Assembly: GCA_036003365.1 (NCBI GenBank)
Contig: DASYSL010000188.1
Span: forward strand, 1-18,682
Origin: DASYSL01 sp036003365
GTDB taxonomy: Bacteria; Eisenbacteria; RBG-16-71-46; DASYSL01
Length of the DNA stretch: 18,682 bases
Reading direction: 5' to 3'
Shown here: positions 13,788 to 18,682 of the stretch, piece by piece
Layout: every line of letters starts with the position of its first letter
Numbering within the stretch: the first letter of the stretch is position 1
Position numbers and translations under genes: made by a program
Notes under the pieces: model-generated
What the model saw: the letters and a program-made list of their open reading frames with translations, nothing else
What the model was told of the DNA's origin: nothing
Database searches by the model: none

Positions 13788-14432
13788 CTACTGCCCCATC
13801 CATTCGAAGCGATAGGCCATCTCCGGTCCGCGATCGCCTTCGTAGGCGAGCTGTGCGACGAGCAGCGTGAAGGGCTCCAGGTAACGGGCCATGCGCAAAG
13901 GTCCGGCATCTGTGGCCTCGAATCCGGTGTCGGCGATGAGCCGGGCGGCGGTGGCCTTGGCGCGGGCGTCGTCTCCGCAATAGAGGAGCGACGGGCGCTT
14001 GGCGCGCCTTCGGCGCTCGAACACATCGAAGAGAACTTCACTGGGGACGGTGCCGAAGGCCGAGACGACGCGCGCGCGCTTGACCTTCTTGGCCAGCTCC
14101 TCGGCGCCCGAGGAGGTGTGGGCCACGGCGAGAGCCGTGTCGTCGCGGTTCATGGGCAGCGAGCAGGTGACGATCACCTTGCCGCGGAGTTCGCCGGCCT
14201 GCCGCAAGACGTCGTCGATGCGCGAACAGTGCACGGCGAGCAGGATCGCCTCGGCATCCCGAGCGGCTTCCTCGGGGGTTCCGGCGCGCGCCTTCGGTCC
14301 GGCCTCGCGCGCCAGGCGCTGAAGCTTACGGAGGCTCCGCGAGTAGCTGAACACCACCTCGTGCCCGGCGCGCGCGAAGATCGTGCCGAGCTTTCCTCCC
14401 ATCAATCCCGAGCCCAGGATGCCGATGCGCAT
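13788..14432 (-). CDS. F420-dependent NADP reductase-like NAD(P)-binding oxidoreductase
   Basis: 214 residues, the usual size for this family. The N-terminal Rossmann fold starts MRIGILGSGLMGGKLG (GxGxxG at 7-12), and SYSRS around 29-33 after the second strand supports NADP binding. The following LLAVHCSRIDDVL and GKVIVTCSLP segments and the VSAFGTVPSEVL region match the NADP oxidoreductase coenzyme F420-dependent fold. F420 use cannot be told from the sequence, and many relatives bind only NADP. The start has GGAGGAGG a few bases upstream of the ATG. It lies 34 nt downstream of the DUF72 gene and 23 nt upstream of the membrane protein, so it is in the same operon. Confidence 0.9.
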   Translation of the reverse strand: MRIGILGSGLMGGKLGTIFARAGHEVVFSYSRSLRKLQRLAREAGPKARAGTPEEAARDAEAILLAVHCSRIDDVLRQAGELRGKVIVTCSLPMNRDDTALAVAHTSSGAEELAKKVKRARVVSAFGTVPSEVLFDVFERRRRAKRPSLLYCGDDARAKATAARLIADTGFEATDAGPLRMARYLEPFTLLVAQLAYEGDRGPEMAYRFEWMGQ

Positions 14433-14466
14433 GCGCCTCCTCCGTGCTTACGTCGGTCACCGCAGT

Positions 14467-15420
14467 CTAGCGCGCCCCCTTCGTCTTGGGGACGTCGCCG
14501 CCGGCGCAGGGTCGTTCGGGAAGGCCCAACTTGCGGGCCAGACGCAGAGCGTCGAACGGCGCACGCACCTTGACGTCATTGTCGAAGTAGACGTACGCGT
14601 CGCGTGCGGCACGGCGTCGCGCCTGGCGATCCAAGATGCGCCGGGCGTCGAGTGGCTCGCCGCCGGCCATCCAGGCGCGAAGGCGGTGGGCCCATCCGTC
14701 GAGCGCGGCGTCATGGTATCCACCGACGTAGATCTTCCCTGTGCCGTGGAGACGCAAGTAGACGAAATCGGCGGTGACGTCTTCGGCGTAGGGAAAAAGC
14801 TCCGCGGTATCGGCGAACACGAGCGCGATGCCGTGCCGGCGCAGGAGGCGCACCACGGGTGGCGTGAAAAAGCTCGGATGCCGCGGCTCGAGAGCATGGC
14901 GCAAGCGTTGGTCGACGAGCGCCCGCGTGCAAGCGCGCCCGCGCAGTCGCTGGTCGTGGCGCTTGGCGAGCCGCGCCGCTTCATCGTGCGTGCGCGGCAG
15001 GCGCTCGCAGAACGCGGCGAGCCGGTCGAGATCGAGCGGCGTGTGCGGGCCGAGCTGCCACAGAATGGGCCCCAGCTTCTCGCCCAGCGCGAGCGGGCCC
15101 GAGGCGAAAAAATTGGCGAGCGGCACCGCGATGTCGGCGAGCTTCTTCATGTGTGTGATGAAGCGCGAGCCTTTGACGGCGAAGCGGAAATCGGGCGGCG
15201 TCTCGTCGTACCAGCGGCGGAAGCGGTCCGGCTCCTGGAGTCCGTAGAAGGTGCCGTTGATTTCGACCGAGCCGAAGCAGGACGCGGCGAAGGCGAGCTC
15301 CCGTCTTTGCACGAGGCCCTCGGGGTAGAACACGCCCCGCCAGGGCGGATAACGCCAGCCCGAAATGCCCACGAAAAGCCGGGCTTCTCTTGAGCTGGAG
15401 GATCGAGGCGCGCGGCTCAT
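14467..15420 (-). CDS. DUF72 (YecE-like) protein
   Basis: 317 residues with the DUF72 TIM-barrel signatures: VGISGWRYPPWRGVFYP (17-33), a strand with VEINGTFYGL, TPPDFRFAVKGSRFITH, ALEPRHPSFF, and a C-terminal TADFVYLRLHG followed by YVYFDND. The biochemical role of the family is not established; related structures suggest a nuclease- or sugar-isomerase-like barrel. The ATG at 15420 has no good Shine-Dalgarno. It is the first gene of the leftward operon and is divergent from the histidine kinase, with about 100 bp between their starts. Confidence 0.92.
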   Translation of the reverse strand: MSRAPRSSSSREARLFVGISGWRYPPWRGVFYPEGLVQRRELAFAASCFGSVEINGTFYGLQEPDRFRRWYDETPPDFRFAVKGSRFITHMKKLADIAVPLANFFASGPLALGEKLGPILWQLGPHTPLDLDRLAAFCERLPRTHDEAARLAKRHDQRLRGRACTRALVDQRLRHALEPRHPSFFTPPVVRLLRRHGIALVFADTAELFPYAEDVTADFVYLRLHGTGKIYVGGYHDAALDGWAHRLRAWMAGGEPLDARRILDRQARRRAARDAYVYFDNDVKVRAPFDALRLARKLGLPERPCAGGDVPKTKGAR

Positions 15421-15450
15421 GGACCGAGCGTATCCCGCCGCCCTTGTGTC

Positions 15451-15481
15451 TTGACAGCGCGAGGCTTCGGAAGCCTAATCT
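15451..15481 (+). promoter_or_regulatory. Candidate promoter of the hybrid histidine kinase with embedded palindrome
   Basis: A perfect -35 TTGACA (15451-15456) is followed after 19 nt by TAATCT (15476-15481), or after 17 nt by the weaker CCTAAT. The spacer contains AGGCTTC-G-GAAGCCT (15462-15476), a perfect 7-bp inverted repeat with one central base. That placement suits a repressor site or an activator of the long-spacer (MerR-like) kind. The predicted transcript would begin about 35-40 nt before the kinase ATG. Confidence 0.5.
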
Positions 15482-15524
15482 TTCCTAGAGGCGCGTCAGC
15501 CCCCGGGCCTGCCTCACTTTACCA

Positions 15525-18500
15525 ATGACGGAAGCGCTCCCTTTGCGAAACTCATTGCCGGGCAGCATCGTGCGGTCGGGCTCCGAACACACCGTGCGCT
15601 TCTACGACTCCGAAGCGTCGTTGTACCGCACCGTTGCCGACTATCTGGGCCCTGCCCTGCACAACGGCGATCCCGTGATCGTCGTCGCGAGCGAGGAGCA
15701 TTGGCAGGGGATTTGCGCCCTGCTCGTTCAAGATCCCAAGATCGATGTGAACAAGGTGACCGTTGCCGAGCGCGGGGCGATGCTCGGTGACATCATGAAT
15801 GGGGAAGGCCCCGACCGAGACAAGTTCCGCAGCATCATCGGGCAGCTCCTCGACAAGGTCGGCGGCCAGGGACTCCCCCACGTCTACGGCGAGATGGTCG
15901 ACCAGTTGTGCGCCCAAGGCAACGTGGACGCCGCGCTCCGTCTCGAAGAGCTGTGGAACGAGCTCGCGGAGACGCGCCGCTTTCGGCTTCTCTGCGGCTA
16001 TGCCATGGCCAACTTGCGGAATCCGCAGACCCTCGATGCCATCTGCGCGAAGCATTGGGGCGTCGTCGCCTCCAATGCGCTCGGCCCGGACGCGAATCCC
16101 GAGCTCTTGCGTGAGATCGCGCGCCTTCAGAACCGCGCCCAGCTCCTGGAGCACGAAGTCGCCGCCAGCTCGGCGTTCGAAGCCTCGCTCACGGCCGCGA
16201 TTCGCGACCGCGACCGTGCCTCCGAGGCGCTCGAAGCGCGGGCGCGCGATCTGTCCGAGCTCTTCGATAGCGTCCCGGTGGCCCTGCACTGGCTCGATGG
16301 CAACGGCATCATCCTGCGCGCCAATCAAGCCGAGCTCGATCTCCTCGGCTACGAGCGCGAAGCCTACGTCGGCCACCCCATCGCCGAGTTCCATGTCGAC
16401 CAAGATGTGGTGAGCGAGCTGCTCGCCCGCTGGTCGCGCGGCGAGACGGTCGTGGACCACCCCGTGCGGTTACGCCACAAGAACGGGTCCATCCGCCACG
16501 TCATCGTCAGCTCGAAGGCCAAGTGGGACAACGGCCAATTCGTGCACGTGAACTGCTTCACGCGCGACGTCACCGAGCGACGCGAAGCGGAAGAGCTGCG
16601 CATGCGCTCGGCGGCCATCGTCGAATCTTCCGACGACGCCATCATCAGCAAGGACCTGGCGGGCCACATCACGAGCTGGAACCCGGGCGCGCAGCGCCTC
16701 TACGGCTACACGGCGGAGGAGGTTGTGGGCCGCTCGATCGAGGTGCTGATCCCGTCGGATTGCCCGAACGACTTCCCCAACATCATGGAGCGGCTGCGCC
16801 GCGGCGAGCGTATCGAGCACTATGAGACGGTACGCGTGGCGAAGGATGGACGCCGGATCGACGTCTCGCTCACCATCTCTCCGCTGCGTGACGCCGAGGG
16901 GAAGATCATCGGCGCGTCGAAGATCGCGCGTGACATCACCGAGCGCAAGCGCACCGAGGCGGCGCTGCGCGCAAGCGAGGAGAAGCTGGCGGCCGAGCTG
17001 ACGGAGATCACGCGGCTGCACGCCCTCGGCATGCGGCTGCTCTCGGGCAAGAGCTTCGATGCTGCGCTCCAAGACGTGCTCGAGAACGCGATTCGCTCGT
17101 GCGGCGCCGTCGCGGGCAACATCCAGCTCTACGACAAGCAGAGCCGGACGTTGCGCATCGCGGCGCACTCCGGTCTGTCACCGGCTTTCCTGGACTGTTT
17201 CCGGTCGGTTCAGGCGGGTGACGGGACGGTTTGCTCGCGGGCCCTGGAGGCAAAGAAGCGAGTCGTGGTGGAAGACTTGCAGAAGGATCTCGAGTTCGCG
17301 CCCTATCGCCAGATGGCGGCCGAGGCTGGCGTCCGCTCGGCCCAGTCTTCGCCGCTGCTCTCGCACGAGGGCGAAGTGCTGGGCTGCCTGAATACGCACT
17401 TTGCCGAGCCTTGGAAGCGCGACCTGCGCAGCGAACGCCTGCTCGACATCTACGCCCGCCACGCCACCGACGTCATCGAGCGCCACCGCTTCGAGCATGC
17501 GCTGCAGGAAGCGGACCGCCGCAAGGACGAGTTCATCGCCGTCCTGGCGCATGAGCTGCGCAATCCCTTGGCGCCGGTGCGCAACGCCGCCCACTATCTC
17601 AAGCTGCGCGAGTTCTCCGATCCCGACGTGCGGCAGCCGCTGGAGATGATCGACCGCCAGGTCAACCTGATGAGCCGCCTGATCGAGGATCTGCTCGACG
17701 TGTCGCGCATCACGCGCGGCGTGCTCGAGCTGCGCCGTGAGCGCGTGATGCTGTCCGAGCTGGTCGCGGCGGCGGCGGAAGCATGCCGCCATGAGGTGGA
17801 CGGCCGTCGCCACGAGATGCGCATCTCGTTGCCGGACGATCCGATCGCGCTCTATGCCGATCGCGCGCGGCTCATCCAGGTGCTTTGCAACCTGATCACC
17901 AACGCGGCCAAGTACAGCCCGCCGGGCGGCCGCATCGACATTCGCGCGGTGACTCACGACCAGGCGCTGGAGTTTTCGATTCGTGACCAAGGTGTGGGCA
18001 TCCCGCCCGACAAGCTGACTGAGATCTTCAACCTCTTCGCCCAGCTCGACCGCTCGCTCGAGAAGCAAGGCGGCGGGCTCGGCATCGGGCTCACGCTGGC
18101 GCGCCAGATCATGGAGCTGCACCAGGGAACGATCGAAGCGCGGAGCGAGGGCCTCGGCAAGGGCAGCGAGTTCATCCTGCGCATGCCCATGCTGCCGGCG
18201 CGCGAGCCGCGCAAGCCCAACCCGGCGTCCAAGCCGGTGGGCTCGCGCAAGAAGATCCTCGTCGCCGATGACAACCGCGATTCGGCCGACAGCCTGGCGA
18301 TGCTGCTCGGGCGCCGGCACGAAGTCCATCGGGCCTACGACGGGGCGGCGGCCCTGGAGCTGGCGGGGAGCGTGCTTCCCGATGTGATGCTGCTCGACAT
18401 CGGCATGCCCAAGATGGACGGCTACGAGGTGGCGCGGCGCGTGCGCCAGGAGCCTTGGGGAACCGACATGTATCTCGTCGCGCTCAGCGGCTGGGGCCGC

Positions 18501-18617
18501 GACGAAGACCGTCAGCGCGCTCGCGAGGCCGGCTTCGACGCCCACCTGGTGAAGCCGGCGACGCCCGAAGCCCTCGACCGGCTCCTCGCCGGCGTGCGCG
18601 TGCGCCCTACGGGCTGA
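15525..18617 (+). CDS. Hybrid sensor histidine kinase (MEDS-PAS-PAS-GAF-HisKA-HATPase-receiver)
   Basis: 1030 residues, with no membrane segment, so probably cytoplasmic. Order: a MEDS/DcmR-like sensory domain (about 18-180; EHTVRFYDSE, ending AICAKHW), a coiled linker (195-243), PAS 1 (246-352; ends TRDVTERR), PAS 2 (362-476; ends ARDITERKR), GAF (500-655), HisKA with phospho-acceptor H676 in AHELRNP, HATPase with N793 in the N-box, D821 in DQGVGIP and GGGLGIGL (849-856), then a receiver (909-1025) with D915/D916, acceptor D958, S988 and K1010. MEDS domains are linked to sensing one-carbon or hydrocarbon compounds, the PAS and GAF domains to small ligands or redox. There is no DNA-binding output, so a separate partner is needed. 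The ATG at 15525 lacks a Shine-Dalgarno; GTG 15570 is an alternative. Confidence 0.94.
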   Translation: MTEALPLRNSLPGSIVRSGSEHTVRFYDSEASLYRTVADYLGPALHNGDPVIVVASEEHWQGICALLVQDPKIDVNKVTVAERGAMLGDIMNGEGPDRDKFRSIIGQLLDKVGGQGLPHVYGEMVDQLCAQGNVDAALRLEELWNELAETRRFRLLCGYAMANLRNPQTLDAICAKHWGVVASNALGPDANPELLREIARLQNRAQLLEHEVAASSAFEASLTAAIRDRDRASEALEARARDLSELFDSVPVALHWLDGNGIILRANQAELDLLGYEREAYVGHPIAEFHVDQDVVSELLARWSRGETVVDHPVRLRHKNGSIRHVIVSSKAKWDNGQFVHVNCFTRDVTERREAEELRMRSAAIVESSDDAIISKDLAGHITSWNPGAQRLYGYTAEEVVGRSIEVLIPSDCPNDFPNIMERLRRGERIEHYETVRVAKDGRRIDVSLTISPLRDAEGKIIGASKIARDITERKRTEAALRASEEKLAAELTEITRLHALGMRLLSGKSFDAALQDVLENAIRSCGAVAGNIQLYDKQSRTLRIAAHSGLSPAFLDCFRSVQAGDGTVCSRALEAKKRVVVEDLQKDLEFAPYRQMAAEAGVRSAQSSPLLSHEGEVLGCLNTHFAEPWKRDLRSERLLDIYARHATDVIERHRFEHALQEADRRKDEFIAVLAHELRNPLAPVRNAAHYLKLREFSDPDVRQPLEMIDRQVNLMSRLIEDLLDVSRITRGVLELRRERVMLSELVAAAAEACRHEVDGRRHEMRISLPDDPIALYADRARLIQVLCNLITNAAKYSPPGGRIDIRAVTHDQALEFSIRDQGVGIPPDKLTEIFNLFAQLDRSLEKQGGGLGIGLTLARQIMELHQGTIEARSEGLGKGSEFILRMPMLPAREPRKPNPASKPVGSRKKILVADDNRDSADSLAMLLGRRHEVHRAYDGAAALELAGSVLPDVMLLDIGMPKMDGYEVARRVRQEPWGTDMYLVALSGWGRDEDRQRAREAGFDAHLVKPATPEALDRLLAGVRVRPTG

Positions 18618-18682
18618 CCTCTAGCTCCTTCGCCAAGTCCTCAATCGCAAAGGCACAGCCTGTGCGCGCGAGCCCGTCGCCC
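18607..18682 (-). CDS. Possible C-terminal fragment of a convergent gene
   Basis: The last 24 codons before TAG (18609-18607) read GDGLARTGCAFAIEDLAKEL and four more residues, open to the window edge. Third positions are GC-rich as in the other genes and the peptide is helix-like, whereas the other two minus-strand frames contain stops here. It would overlap the histidine kinase 3' end by 11 nt, tail to tail. The family is not recognisable. Confidence 0.35.
   Translation of the reverse strand, partial: GDGLARTGCAFAIEDLAKELEVSP

Noticed and set aside
17178..18545. A 455-codon minus-strand frame inside the histidine kinase
   Set aside because: Antisense to the HisKA/HATPase/receiver domains, rich in Arg, His and Val as such shadows usually are.

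Overview
This is a high-GC bacterial window, almost entirely coding, with 14 well-supported genes plus edge fragments. All genes up to 15420 run leftward (minus strand); one large sensor kinase runs rightward at the right end. Many starts are GTG behind strong AGGAGG-type Shine-Dalgarno sequences, so several starts are placed inside the longest open frame. Sec and Tat signal peptides, a Ser/Thr kinase carrying an FG-GAP propeller, and a FlgD/T9SS-like C-terminal sorting domain suggest a diderm with an elaborate cell surface. A member of the FCB superphylum (for example a Candidatus Eisenbacteria-like lineage) or a Gemmatimonadota/Acidobacteria/Myxococcota-like genome would fit. This is inferred from gene content only; there is no rRNA or other marker gene here.

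Region 1 (1-2939, minus): a very tight operon of two exported epoxide hydrolase paralogues (one Sec, one Tat), a 53-codon ORF that looks like the surviving C-terminus of a DipZ/thioredoxin-like protein, and the start of another Tat-exported protein cut by the window edge. A candidate sigma-70 promoter lies about 200 nt upstream, in a 590-bp spacer that also holds one doubtful small ORF.

Region 2 (3531-7866, minus): an ECF-type sigma factor overlaps the start of a transmembrane Ser/Thr kinase whose outer part is an FG-GAP propeller with six canonical calcium loops. A zinc-dependent alcohol dehydrogenase follows 54 bp downstream. The sigma-kinase pair looks like a signal-transduction unit in which the kinase may occupy the position of an anti-sigma factor.

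Region 3 (7960-11932, minus): a secretion operon. It encodes a small sorting-domain protein, a surface protein with a C-terminal region resembling autoproteolytic G2-type domains, and an M6-family metalloprotease whose start codon overlaps the previous stop. Upstream lies a 274-bp regulatory region with three imperfect 37-39-bp repeats and a perfect CRP-type palindrome (TGTGA-N6-TCACA). A long hairpin separates this operon from the sigma factor.

Region 4 (12207-15420, minus): a four-gene redox/housekeeping operon with a DUF72 protein, an F420-dependent-NADP-reductase-like protein, a small multi-pass membrane protein and an aldo/keto reductase.

Region 5 (15451-18682): a promoter with a consensus -35 and a perfect 15-bp palindrome in its spacer precedes a 1030-residue hybrid histidine kinase (MEDS, PAS, PAS, GAF, HisKA, HATPase, receiver). 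A probable convergent gene is clipped at the right edge.
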